In this document: one piece after another, positions 21,860 through 33,198 of the stretch
Position numbering within the stretch: position 1 is the stretch's first letter
How the letters are laid out: every line of letters begins with the position of its first letter
Source of the DNA: Bisporella sp. PMI_857
Taxonomy: Eukaryota; Ascomycota; Leotiomycetes; Helotiales; Helotiaceae
Length of the DNA stretch: 64,000 nt
NCBI GenBank assembly: GCA_021307315.1
Contig: JAJSPD010000052.1
Coordinates: forward strand, 248,001 to 312,000
Direction of reading: 5' to 3'
The notes under the pieces: model-generated
Databases searched by the model: none
What the model was told of the DNA's origin: nothing
What the model saw: the letters and a program-made list of their open reading frames with translations, nothing else
Position numbers and translations under genes: made by a program

Positions 21860-23708
21860 GTCATCATTAGAACGTAGCACAAGCCTACCCGATAGCTACA
21901 ATTACGGATATTAATGCAGCGAATAGAACCAGCTCGACATTCAGCATTCGAAGTTACATCAAGGAGGAAGGTTAGGGTGGTGCGGATATGGTTGAAGGAG
22001 ACCCAGGGCCGACGCGTCAGTCGCGTCGTGAACGTGCCAAAACAACGAAAGCATTGGAACAAGAAAGGGTCATGCTCCTTGCGGATGAAGACGAAAGCAA
22101 TGACAGCGGACCAGAGAAGACAATTCACGTAGCAACGGCCCCCGGCGCACCACGACCGACTCGAACCGCAATCACGCCTCAACCCAAGGACCAAGCAGCG
22201 CCCACGAGAACCCGAACATCTGCAGCGAAGGTTGCAGAACGATTGGCAGCAGCCACTACAACTACAAATCGATCAGTGATCGGAAAGACGAGCACAACGG
22301 CCAATGGGCAGAGCAAGGCACTGACCGAGTTGATTACCTCACTACTGAGCGCCATAGAGGAACAGAAGCAAGAACAGATGGAGGCAATGGCGGAGCAGAA
22401 ACGGGCACACGCCAACCAGATCGAGACTCTCTCCGAATTGTTCACGAAGCAGATCGAAACACTGAAGGCAGAAGTGGCTGAATTGATCCAGACCCAGTGG
22501 TCCAACATCCAAAATTCGTCGGCACTCAATCTGTCGTATGCAGATGTTGCCCGTACGCCACCGAGCAGTCAACCAAGCAATGTCCAGACCCTTACCTCGA
22601 TGGGCACGATACCATCAGCAATGACAGATACGCTGTACTGCACCATCGATACGTCCAGGATGGGAGAGGAAGACAAGAGCAAGGTGCACCCAGGATCAAT
22701 CAGAAAAGCAATCGAGGAAGAGATCCGCACCACAGATGGACATGCGAATTGGCGCTGCGCGGCAGTAATCAAGGATTCCAGAAATGCCGAACGCGTCAAG
22801 GTAGCATGTAGAGACGAAGCTGAGCTTCACAGGGTCAAGGAAGCAGCTCGGAAAACGGCCCCACCTAATGCTCGGGTGTTACGAGACCAGCTCTACCCAG
22901 TGAAGGTGGACAACGCAAACCGAACGGCCATTCTCGATCAAGAGGGAAACATTTTACCTGGGGCCGCCGAGGTCCTGGGAAAGGAGAATGAAGTCAACAT
23001 AGCCAAGATCGCATGGCTCAGCAGAAAAGATCAGGGGAAAGCGTATGGGTCAATGGTAGTCTACGTCACTAAAGGCAGTGAAGCAGCACGACTACTGCGA
23101 GAGCAGTACTTCCACGTTGCTGGGGAATCCGCATACACCAGGGTCTATGAACATCGAGCGGGCCCAACGCAATGTTACAACTGTCAAGAAGTCGGTCATA
23201 AGGCATATGCTTGCACCAAGACGCAGGTATGTGCAAAGTGCGCCAAGGAGGGCCACATCCACAAGGAATGCTCGCAAACGATAGCAAAGTGTGCGTTATG
23301 CAAAGGACCGCATGAATCATTTAGCAAGAATTGTCGAGTGCTTCACGGCACCCGGCCCGAGAAATAGTTGTGATTTGACCCCATTGAATCGCAAACCTCC
23401 CCTTCACCCTCCTTTACCTCACTAACCCCCAAAGCACTCTCGTGCTCGCAGCAGGTTCTGCTTCAGCTGCTGAGGATAGGACGCTGAACACTTTGAGAAT
23501 CGCCTCCAAGCTACTTGCTACTAATCATTTTACACGAGAACCCGTAGACGACGATGGACCACATGTGGAAAAGCACTACTTTGGATGTAGATGTATTGTA
23601 CGGGCCTTGCGAGACCAAGCCAACTATAGAAGAACTTGAATTGTATATAATCGATCTAGGCCCTTTTAGGCATATTGCCGGGCGTAATAAAATACTACTA
23701 CTACTACT
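21860..23708 (+). mobile_element. Tad-like LINE copy retaining ORF1 only
   Basis: A gag-like ORF1 is followed by only about 340 bp of trailer and a (CTA)n tail at about 23691-23708. No reverse transcriptase frame is present. A 13-bp direct repeat, AAGTCTTGCTCTG, lies on both sides (21847-21859 and 23709-23721), extendable to 17 bp with one mismatch; I read it as the target-site duplication. The copy is thus an internally deleted or ORF1-only element inserted as one unit. The 5' border rests on that repeat alone. Confidence 0.65.
21988..23367 (+). CDS. LINE ORF1 (gag-like) protein with CCHC zinc knuckles
   Basis: This is an uninterrupted 459-aa frame. The N-terminal half is basic and low-complexity. 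A long Gln/Glu-rich coiled coil follows at about residues 110-175. Near the C-terminus are three knuckle-like motifs: CYNCQEVGHKAYAC, CAKCAKEGHIHKEC and CALCKGPHESFSKNC. This architecture is that of ORF1 of Tad1-clade non-LTR retrotransposons, whose product coats the RNA. It is notable that the frame is intact although ORF2 is missing. Start choice is uncertain; 21988 is the first ATG in frame. Confidence 0.8.
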   Translation: MVEGDPGPTRQSRRERAKTTKALEQERVMLLADEDESNDSGPEKTIHVATAPGAPRPTRTAITPQPKDQAAPTRTRTSAAKVAERLAAATTTTNRSVIGKTSTTANGQSKALTELITSLLSAIEEQKQEQMEAMAEQKRAHANQIETLSELFTKQIETLKAEVAELIQTQWSNIQNSSALNLSYADVARTPPSSQPSNVQTLTSMGTIPSAMTDTLYCTIDTSRMGEEDKSKVHPGSIRKAIEEEIRTTDGHANWRCAAVIKDSRNAERVKVACRDEAELHRVKEAARKTAPPNARVLRDQLYPVKVDNANRTAILDQEGNILPGAAEVLGKENEVNIAKIAWLSRKDQGKAYGSMVVYVTKGSEAARLLREQYFHVAGESAYTRVYEHRAGPTQCYNCQEVGHKAYACTKTQVCAKCAKEGHIHKECSQTIAKCALCKGPHESFSKNCRVLHGTRPEK

Positions 23709-24196
23709 AAGTCTTGCTCTGATCTGCTTTGCTTTTTCTCGACCGACGGTCGTCAACAGCTTCTAGGTTTTGATAAAAAAAAGATCCGACCCACATCATA
23801 TCTACAATTACCTTCTCAGTCATAACTTATTCAACTCGCTATAACTACTCCAGCGAAACTGCCACTGACTCTGGCAGCTAGCACATCACTTACCAACGGT
23901 GTTTGGCAATTGTGAATTGTACCCATTCCTATTCTAAGACGCCTCGTGCAAGATGGATGGATTTAAAGAAGACCATGGGTTCGTGCGTAACCTGAAGTTT
24001 GAGCAAGACCAAAAAGTCGAGAAGAGGCGCAGCCCTAGAGAACATATTTCAAGTCGCTTTTCGGGTATTGCTGGCCACCCATATATGTACAAAACGTTAA
24101 CGATCGAAAAGGATAGCGAGTGCTGATAATAGTTTGTGTATTCCTATCATCCTGAGTACTTCCGCATGAAGAAAAACTGAGCGTGCACTATTAGGA

Positions 24197-26374
24197 ATGC
24201 TCTTCAAGAAAGCAGCCAAGGACGATGAAAATATTAACAGACAAGGGGAAGGAAATCGTATGAGGGCAGCAGACGACCCTGAATCGAAACGATATCGTTT
24301 TGAAAAATTCTACGGGGATATTGCTGATTCTAACGAGAGTGGGGAAAGACTACAGGCCAGTCTGTTGCCAGCTGTGGATGCACCTATTGAACACGACCAG
24401 AGTTACTGGCCTGCGAGATGTAAGGAAAATTCCGACTTTCTGAGGAAGCTTCTTCCGGATTACGGGAAAACCGAAGTTGTGGAGCCTGCTGATCTGGCTA
24501 GTTCTATCTACCAGGCGCTTCCTGGGCCTGAAGCGAAGGGCAAGCCCGAGTATCACTTGAGGGCAGCTCACATGGACGAGGCACGCGGCAACTACGAAAC
24601 ACTCTCGTACTGCTGGGGCAATCTGCAGGAATCAAATCTCGTTAGCGCAGTATGCAATGGGTTCCCGGTTCAACTTGGGAGTAACCTTGCGTTGGCATTG
24701 CGGCATATGCGCCATCTTAGTGTTACTCGAATCGTTTGGGTAGATGCTCTGTGCATCAATCAGGAAGACAACGCGGAGCGCAGCTGGCAGGTGCAACTTA
24801 TGGGACAAATTTATGGGCAGGCATCAAGGACCATCATATGGCTAGGAGATATCAGGGAAGAAGATGCGCTGGCGGCTTTCCAAGTAATCTGTCATTTTGT
24901 GAATTCCTGGGATGAAAGCCGTCCGGCATTCTTTTGTCAGAAGAAGAATGGCATTTGGCTGAAACAATGTGAAGACTATTTTGGATTTTCAGGATTGTCA
25001 ACCTTGGAAGGCTATTACCAAAACTCGTCAGCAGATTACCAGAAGGTTGTTCCGCTGTTTAGTGCTGAGTGGTTTGAGCGGAAGTGGGTGATACAGGAGG
25101 CCATCCTCTCCACGAACGCTGAGGTGCTTGTCCCTGGTGGTACGATATTCTGGAAGTGGATTGGCATTGCGGCTGCAATTTTGCGTTCAAATCATGACTG
25201 CCACCCCTCGTATCGAACGCCGCAAATCCAAACAAGCATCTACAATGCGTATCTCATGGCTCGGATGTCCAGAACCATAGGGTTGGAATCAGTCGAGGTT
25301 ACGTTTCTCCAGCTCCTCCGGCTTACAGCTGGGTTCAGGACCACACAAAAATTGGATGCCGTCTTTGGCATTCTTGGTCTGCCTTGCAAGGATGAAGGGC
25401 TAGGAGAGCAATTTGTGATCATTGATTACAATATGAGCTATGAGGGGCAGATGATGCATGTAGCGGAAAAGCTGATGTCGCTATCAGAACCGTTAGGGTT
25501 CCTCTCCGATGCGGCGGGGCTCTGGCGAGATTGCACGAGCGTAACACCATCTTGGATGCCGGAGTGGTCTGTAAAGAAACATAGCATGCTGGAACCTTGG
25601 ATCTTACAACAAAATGAAAGTGCCTTGAACCCAGCACGAGATCTACCTTTCAAGAGATGGCCATGAACAGATAACTTAAGTCTCCTTCTAGATGGAATTT
25701 GTGTGTCAGAAATATGCTGGATGACAGGCTCGTTCTCTGATATGCCAAGTGTTGATGGTATAATCGAGAACATCATTTTGCTAAGTCGTTGTTTCAGGTC
25801 GAGGGCACAAACCGAAGAGGTCATGGGTACCCTCTCACGGACTATGACCGGTGGAAGAGACGGATATGGCAATCCAGAACGAAACAAGTTAGCATATACC
25901 GGAGATTTTGCAGATTTTCTCGTCAAGTGGGCTGAATGCAAAGATGTCGCAGCCTCATCCTTTCCTATAGATATCGAGGCGTTTTCCTTGTATTATAACT
26001 ATAGGAGTTTTATGGAGGTTGCCCGTCTTGTCTGCGGGCGACAAAGAATTTTCATCACGTCACATGGCCACATTGGCTTAGGCCCTGAAAACATGGCAAA
26101 AGCAGACACGATATGCATATTTGGAGGTGCTACGATGCCGCATATCCTGCGGAAGGTGGATGAATATTTCGTGCTTGTGGGGGATTGCTTCGTCGATAAC
26201 CTGATGGATGGAGAAGCAGTTATTGCAATGCGGAAAGGGGAGGTTCATACGGGGCCTATACTGACTGAATCCTTTTTGGAGAAGACTGGAGGAGATTCTC
26301 AAAATTACTCACAGGCACAGCCACCTATCCAAATGGGTAGACCTCTACAACTGAGTCGTATTGCACTTCGATAA
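24197..26374 (+). pseudogene. HET domain gene with one in-frame stop
   Basis: A continuous frame of 726 codons is broken only by TGA at 25664-25666 (codon 490). The upstream part carries the HET domain: YETLSYCWGNLQESN, IVWVDALCINQEDNAERSWQV, and YGQASRTIIWLGD. The part after the stop (from DNLSLLLDGICVSEICWM) carries the C-terminal module conserved in this class: RRIFITSHGHIGLGPENMAK-like text, then CIFGGATMPHILR and FVLVGDCFVDNLMDGEAV. No GT donor lies close enough upstream to splice the stop out. Either the allele is null or truncated, or translation reads through. The ancestral codon cannot be told; CGA to TGA by a C-to-T change is one option. Biological role as for other HET proteins: incompatibility or immune-like cell death. 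Confidence 0.78.
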
Positions 26375-27100
26375 GCCTCGTGGAAGGATACTCTCGTACC
26401 TGCTATAGCACTTATATTGCAGTTAGCAACTCGCTCCTTCCCAGCCACGCCTGCATCCTCCGCCTTTAGTTATATCACTCCATCGAGCGTAGTTAGTCAA
26501 TTATGCTTTCCCATGGCCTTGAGATTCGTCCTCCTACCGATATGATTACAGCTCTCGGTTCCTTTAGAATCTACAACTCATATCTATCCTACTGTACAGC
26601 CCATATCTCATCTCCCTACGTCTTGAAGCAGGCTAGATAAACAGAGCCCATTTAGCTTGAGAACAAACTACAAACCTGATTATTTGTGGGGAGAAAAGCA
26701 AGCGGCCCGGGGAAAAGAAATGGGAATGGGGGTCGTGCTGTGATAGCAACTGTATGTCGATGAATCTGATAAGTTGCGGTCATTGGAAATTCTAGATAAT
26801 CAGGATCCAGATGAGTGGAGAGGACGAGCAGCATCTTAGATGAACATTAAGGATTGTCTCATGTTCTAGGGTTGTGGTTTAAAACGACAGCGATAGTCAG
26901 AATGCTATAGGTCATCGTATTAGAAGATATCTAAATTATGAATGCGCTGCTTAACATTTTCCAACTCCTTTGGTTCCTCTAGTTTCACAACCATATGTTT
27001 TAACCATGTGCCAACCCAAGACGTTCCATGTCACGTCTTGATCATTTAATGATGCTTGCATCTCCAAGCTTGTGGTATCCACAATCACCTCGCAGAGCCG
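26375..27100. other. Convergent 3' spacer
   Basis: This spacer lies between the 3' ends of the HET pseudogene and the Fox2-type gene. Nothing else is recognisable. Confidence 0.4.
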
Positions 27101-30100
27101 CTACAACGACGACTTCCCATTCCCAACTAATTCCGCGCCGCCTCCAGAGATCGCCAACTTCCCGGTCTCCTTGACCTTTGTCTGGAACAGCACTTTGTTC
27201 CCCTCCTTCCACGTCTCCGTTACTAGCGTCTGCCCCGGCAATACAGTCCCAGCGAACCTGACCTTGATATTCTTCAAATCACCATATTGCCCAGCCACCG
27301 CCTTGACCGCAATACCCATAAAGCACAACCCATGCAGAATTGGTACCTTGAAGCCTCCCATTTTGGCAAACGCAGGATCCACGTGTAGAGGATTGTAGTC
27401 GCCGCTCAACCTATACAGCACGGCCTGCTCCTCCGTCGTCTTTTCCTCAACAACGACGTCCGGTGCTCTCTTTGGGGGAGGATTAGAAGCGGTTGATGCT
27501 CCTCTATCCTCTGGTTTCTTTTGTCCCCCAAATCCACCGGATCCGCGGATGAAAGCTGTCATCTCGTTATAGAACAGCTTCTCCCCCGTCTCCTTAATCA
27601 CGGTTGTCGTCCCGCTCTTCAGCACCGCCGCATTTCCTTTGTCTACCACCTCAAGCAGTTTTGGATAGGATACAAGAGTGGCGGATGTCGGGATAGGATA
27701 TTTGTAGATCTCAAGATATTGTTCGCCATGTAGGAGCATCATGGGCGAAAAGTTCGGTACTACATCGTCGATGTTGTACGGGGTCTCAGCGGCGAAGAAT
27801 GGGACGACGCCGAATGTGGGGAGGGCCTTGAAGTTCTCCGCACCTTCAAACACGAGATCGAGGTCAGTCTTCTTGGCACCTACTCCTAGATTGTAGAGAA
27901 TAACGTCTTTCTCTTCGTACGTGAATTCGGTGCCCTTGGCTTCTGCTTTCTTGGCTGCCGCAATGTTATCCAGGATTTCTTGGTTGACTTCTACAGGCTT
28001 CTCCTCTTTCTGTGGTGAGAAAATTAGGAACTGTCTTTTGCCGACTGAGTAGAGCAGTAGGGAGGGAGAAAAGAAATAACGAAAGAAAGAAAAGACGACG
28101 ACGCGTATCCAAATTCATTGCTCATAAGGTAAAGAACTATAATACAGGTACTGCCTGAATATCCAAGAAAGGCGATCATACCTTCGCGCTACCCTTTTTA
28201 TTCGACATGTTTGCCATAATACTCTTCAGTCCATCCTGCGGGTCCTCTGGGTGATCTGATCGCCCGTCATCGAAGTTTGTGATCTTGGCCCAATTGGATA
28301 CGACATGTTCAGGCGTGAGCTTGACGTCGATTGGGAACCCGTGACCGCCAGTTCTTTGCCAGCGGGTTCGTCCTACCCAACCGCTGCCGACTTCGTAAAG
28401 ATTGCCAGTTGGTGGTTTCGGCACCCTGTCAGAGGAGAGAGCAAGGACGAGGGGTGCTATGTAGTCGGGCTTGAATGCTTGAACCATCTCTTCGGGCATG
28501 ATGGTTGCCGTCATTTGAGTTCCCGCATTTGGCGCGATGGTATTGACATAGATGTTGTATTTTGCTCCTTCACGAGCTAAAGCGCGAGAGAAACCAAGAA
28601 TACCGCATTTCTGAAGTATGTTAGAATAGCCTCATCCAAATGGAGTGGACGACCACTTACAGCTGCTGCATAATTTGCTTGACCGAAATTACCATAGATT
28701 CCGCTAGTGGATGTGGTGTTGACGACACGACCATACTTTTGCTTAAGGAAGTATGGCCATGCTGCCTTGGTGACCTTGTAGGTACCTTTAAGGTGGACAT
28801 CTAGGATGAGATCCCACAAGCTGTCATCCATATTGGTAAATGCCTTGTCGCGTAGGATACCAGCATTGTTGATCACGATATCGATCCTTCCGTAGGTATC
28901 AATTGCAGTTTTGACTACAGCCTCGCCGTCCAAAACATTAGCCTTATTGCCAACAGCCTTCCCGCCGAGCTTCTGAATTTCTTGGACAACAGTATCCGGG
29001 TTGACTAAGTCGTTCACTACAACCGAGGCACCATGTTTCGCGAATGCCAGAGCATACGCGCGGCCAATTCTGTCACAAATTAGCTAAAATACGACCGGCC
29101 GAGAGAACAGAGCTTACCCAGCACCAGCACCAGTGATTAGCGCAACCTTGCCAGTAAAGTCAAGTTTCTCTCCCTTGTCACCAGGAGACAACTGGAGAGA
29201 CTTCTGAAGGAGACCCAAGAAATCAGCTGGACCAGTAGGGTGTTCCGCACCCTCATAATTACTGATTTGATCCCAGTTCTTTAGTAGAGCACCTGGGGTA
29301 TATGAATCATCAGCCTTGAGCAATAGACCACTTGCACGCTCCCAGCGTAGCTTCGCAATGTGTCCACCTCCAGCTTCGAAAATTGATCCATTTTCTGTCG
29401 CATCCTTGTGTACCAACACTGCAACCAGAGGAACGACCCATTCTGGCTTCAGGTTATCGAGAATATCGGGAGGCATAACAGTTTGTGTCATACGGCTAGC
29501 GGCTGGTCCGAATTAGCAGCTGACTCCAATTCGGAGCAGGAATACATACCAATTGGCGCAATAACATTAGCATGAATATTATATTTGGCGCCTTCCTTTG
29601 CTAAGGTCTCGGTGAAACCAACCAGGGCAAGCTTAGCAGCAGAATAGTTGGTCTGGCCAAAGCTTCCAAAAAGACCGGCCGCAGAAGCAGTGTTGATTAC
29701 CCGTCCATACTTCTGTTTCCGGAAGTACGGCCACGCAGCTCTGGCACACTTGTATGATCCCTTGACATGCACTTCAATGATCAGATCCCAGTCCTTATCT
29801 GTCAAATTCTTGAAGCTGATATCTCGAAGAATTCCGGCATTGTTGATGAGGACATCGATCCGGCCGAAGGTTTTGATGGCGGTCTCGATGATCTTGTCGC
29901 CGTCTGTGACGCTGTTGTAGTTTGCGACAGCCTTACCGCCTGCGGCTTTGATCTCATCAACGACGACGTCTGCGGCCTAGTTTCTTTTTTTAATATATAC
30001 TGCTCCGGACGGCGGATACGTGATGTATGCATACCTTTGTAGAATTGCCCTCTCCCTTGAATGATCCCCCAAGGTCGTTGACCACCACGCTAGCGCCCCT

Positions 30101-30249
30101 CGAGCCGAAGAAGATAGCATATGCCTGCGGGAATGAATTAGCATCTAGCTCTCAATAGCGTTATTTCTCTTGTGCAGACGTACCTTTCCTAGTCCACCTC
30201 CAGCGCCGGTGACCACGACGACCTGGCCATCATACCGTAGCTCCGACAT
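27101..30249 (-). CDS. fox2: Peroxisomal multifunctional beta-oxidation enzyme (MFE-2, Fox2 type)
   Basis: Seven exons on the minus strand (30249-30184, 30124-30035, 29976-29550, 29502-29118, 29069-28661, 28610-28182, 28009-27101) sum to 904 aa, the normal length for fungal Fox2. Domain 1 is a short-chain dehydrogenase ([15 protein letters not shown], catalytic NYSAAK). Domain 2 is a second one ([21 protein letters not shown]). The C-terminal third is a MaoC-type 2-enoyl-CoA hydratase 2 ([14 protein letters not shown] and [13 protein letters not shown]). The enzyme hydrates trans-2-enoyl-CoA and oxidises (R)-3-hydroxyacyl-CoA in peroxisomal beta-oxidation. Oddly, it ends GKSSL, which differs from the SKL-type PTS1 at the middle position. 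Intron 6 (172 nt) is the longest. A long-chain acyl-CoA synthetase lies 5 kb away. Confidence 0.93.
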
Positions 30250-31228
30250 GTTTGGAATGCTCAATATGATATAATGTGATGAATGTCTATTCTAACTCCT
30301 TACAGCCTGAGGGTAAGATAAGATAGAAATGATTCTTTAATGGAAGAAGGAATGGGAATAAACGGAGGAGGAGGAGGAGGAAAAGAAAAGAGTCAGTTAG
30401 GCCCGATGATTTTGGTTTTGAACCTGACATCGGCAAAGCAGCTTCCCCCAGACGGGAAACACAGGCTGAATGATGCCTCGGTAGTCCACCAGGTTCTTTC
30501 CGCAGGGATGAGGGCCGGAAATAGCGGGGCTTCACATGCAAGCCCCATCCCCACTTCACGTGTACACCGGAAACTGCAGTCGGGAATTCATCAGGGATGG
30601 CTTACATAAGTATATACTCTGGTTCAGCCTACAGCCTCAACTAAAGGGAATAAATAGCCTTAACTAAAGTGAGAGAAGGTGACATGTAGATACGATTGAC
30701 ACAGAGGCAGAGGCAGAGGCAGAGGTGGAACCAAATACCATCAACTACTCACCACCGCGACATCATAATACATCATTAAGAACTGATTCGATAACAATAA
30801 TAACGTTGCTCATTGATAGCTATAATCGCCGCAACCTGGGGGTATCTTTGGTAGCAAAACTCCATAGCAAATGCAACCCCTATTCTCTAACCGTGCCCCT
30901 CCTCTTCCCTCTAGCATGTAGCATGCCACTAGAAACTTTGCAGCAAATTCATCACCATGCTCTTCAACATCCGCCTCCACGAAGGGTGGATCTCCTCGCT
31001 CCTCTGTCTTCCCCCCTGCGCTCTACACTCGTCCTCAACCTGCTCCGCTTGCCCGTCTCCCAAGATCCGTGTTGGTCTATCGGCGACGGACGACCCGCCA
31101 TCAGGAGGTGACTCGAGATGCGTGTTCCAAGAAGAGTTGAGCGAGATAGCCAGATCTGCAAAAAAGGAGAGCACATGCAATGTCAGACACCACACTAATA
31201 AACAAATGAAAAGGTAAAAGAAACCCCG
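30250..31228. other. Promoter side of the Fox2-type gene, with microsatellites
   Basis: This includes the Fox2 5' region, a GGA run at about 30366-30380 and an AGAGGC hexamer run at about 30702-30725. The minus-strand frame at 30929-31175 could be an alternative 3' exon of the Ecm11-domain gene (see that entry). Confidence 0.45.
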
Positions 31229-32539
31229 TCATAAAACATTTCCTTGCAACACACCGATCCCTCCCGTCCTCATCTTCCCTAACCTTTCGTCCAAGAACCC
31301 AGATTTACCTTTGATCAACCGCTCTCTTTCCTCCAACTCCTGCTCAGCCTTTGCAAACAGCTGCCTCTTCGCCTGTCTCGCATTTTTTAACTTGTTCATG
31401 ATATCACCGAACCGCCCAATGAACAGATCACCTGCCTCATCCCATTCATCTAACGGAAGCGAGGAGAAGAAGGTTGATTGTTCCGCAATGTGTTGTGGGT
31501 CTTCTGTTTTACCACTGTATTTCTTAATGATATGCACAAAGCGTTGTTCGAGGGTCCTGGATTCCTCAGATTCTGTCAAAGGCGGTGATGACGGTGGTGA
31601 GGTGCGATTGGGTAAGGACTTGGTGTTGGGGTCTTCGTCCCAGGACTCGTTCTTCAGGTCAGAGAATGACATCTCAATTAGAGAATCGTCGTTGTGATAC
31701 GGCGAAAGATCAGGCTCTTGAGAGATGGGAGGCTCTTGGACTGGTTGGGCATCGTCACTTGCGCTTTCAATGTCGCTTCCGTCATCGTCGCTGGGAAAGC
31801 TGGCTTCCTCTTGTTTGTGTTGTGGTTGAGGAAAATGTTCGGCGTGAGAGGGCATACTCCGCTTCCTTGACATGACCTCGAGTTGTGCATTAGTAGGCTC
31901 TGTATGAGGGCGGTGTTCGAGGGTCATGGGCTGTTGCTGGATGCGCTTTGCGTTTTGAAAACGTCCACTAATTCCAGTTTTCCCGTGCGTATTGCCGGGT
32001 TTAGCTTCTGTTGAAATGGCAGGTGAGAGTTTACGGGACGGACCCTGACGAGCAAGATCTGGATTCGTCATTGATGTCACCTTTATTTGCCGAGAGTTTT
32101 GACCGCCAATGTTAGCCTCCTGTTGATAATTATTGTACCCATTGCGGCCATGTGTGGGCACATCATCCTGACGGTATTCCTCTTCTGCCTCATACGCCGT
32201 GTTTCCATATGTTCGAGAATCATTTAGAGCTTGAATGTCAACATTCCCTTCTGTAGACTCAAGCTCCGTAGATGTCAATGTGTTGTCTTGATCGAAGACT
32301 CCTCCGCCTTGCCCATTTCGATCATTCACGGCTGGTTTATGGGGGAGATATTGAGGACTCGGAAGCGTATTTCGTGCGCCGCCATGATTCGATGTATATT
32401 CAGGTGCTGGCTGGCTGCTGGTAGCCGCGACCTTTCCGACCTTCAATGAGTTTGCAAATTGTCTTGAACGTGAAATTTGAGCATCACCCCCGTCTTTTTG
32501 GTTGATGAAGGCATTGACCCCTTTTCCATAGGCTGCCAT
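31229..32539 (-). CDS. Ecm11-domain protein
   Basis: Minus-strand single-exon frame of 436 aa. The first 310 residues are polar and low-complexity. The C-terminal 110 residues are the conserved part: LEQRFVHIIKKYSGKTED, then FFSSLPLDEWDEAGDLFIGR, then KLKNARQAKRQLFAKAEQEL and a basic end. This matches the 'extracellular mutant protein 11' (Ecm11) domain as I know it. In budding yeast Ecm11 is a synaptonemal-complex component acting in meiosis; the function of filamentous-fungal homologues is less certain. A good acceptor (TTTTTTGCAG, ending 31157) with a GTGTGT donor near 31254 would replace the last few residues by an 80-residue tail, so the 3' end is ambiguous. Confidence 0.72.
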   Translation of the reverse strand: MAAYGKGVNAFINQKDGGDAQISRSRQFANSLKVGKVAATSSQPAPEYTSNHGGARNTLPSPQYLPHKPAVNDRNGQGGGVFDQDNTLTSTELESTEGNVDIQALNDSRTYGNTAYEAEEEYRQDDVPTHGRNGYNNYQQEANIGGQNSRQIKVTSMTNPDLARQGPSRKLSPAISTEAKPGNTHGKTGISGRFQNAKRIQQQPMTLEHRPHTEPTNAQLEVMSRKRSMPSHAEHFPQPQHKQEEASFPSDDDGSDIESASDDAQPVQEPPISQEPDLSPYHNDDSLIEMSFSDLKNESWDEDPNTKSLPNRTSPPSSPPLTESEESRTLEQRFVHIIKKYSGKTEDPQHIAEQSTFFSSLPLDEWDEAGDLFIGRFGDIMNKLKNARQAKRQLFAKAEQELEERERLIKGKSGFLDERLGKMRTGGIGVLQGNVL

Positions 32540-33198
32540 TACTTTCGTGGCTCGGCCCTACTGTTGCCAATAGTAGGGGTGAGATTGCTGTGGTGAGGTG
32601 GTGGTGGAGGTAGATGTCTTCCCCACCAGACGTGAGATTCGTGGTCGCGCGGGCACGTGACAGCGCATATTTCGTGGGGCTACATTTTATCTTTTGATGT
32701 GCTTTCAACAACTACTGTATATTTCTATCAGATTTTTAACGTTTAAATATATTTCACACCCCTACGCGCAACATGTCCAAGATAAAAATATTGAAGGTGT
32801 TTTCGCTAAGAACCGAATGCCTTGTATGTAGTGGATGTGAGTAGGTAGTAGGTCTTCAAGCTAGCCCAGTCGCACTTTCGTACTTGCATTGTATACAATA
32901 CAGACTTCCACATGAGAGTGTCCACAAGAAGGCATTTTGTGATATATAATCCTCTCATACAGGAATGGGGTTACCTTCGGTGTATTAGAATTCTAATGGA
33001 GCATTACACGGAATCTCCACTATTAAAACGGGAAGCCATCAAGGGTTCGGCATTCGTTGCGGCAATAGATTGGGCTTTTTGTTAGAGGAATGCCGCATCA
33101 TCATTGCAGCTCAACACAGCCAGAACAGGGGTTCTTGCTTTAATGACATGGGTTGGTATGCTTTTCACCACTTGTTAAAGAATGGCGGTCTTAATGAA
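32540..33198. other. Spacer between Ecm11-like and Rkm5-like genes
   Basis: This contains the promoter of the minus-strand Ecm11-domain gene and the 3' UTR of the Rkm5-like gene. No other supported feature. Confidence 0.4.

Noticed and set aside
23442..23766. Possible remnant of LINE ORF2 after ORF1
   Set aside because: The short frames carry no reverse transcriptase or RNase H motif that I can recognise. They are treated as 3' trailer.
30725..31217. Plus-strand ORFs between Fox2 and the Ecm11-like gene
   Set aside because: They are rich in Pro/Ser/Leu from pyrimidine-rich sequence, with no motif. The minus-strand reading is the more plausible one.
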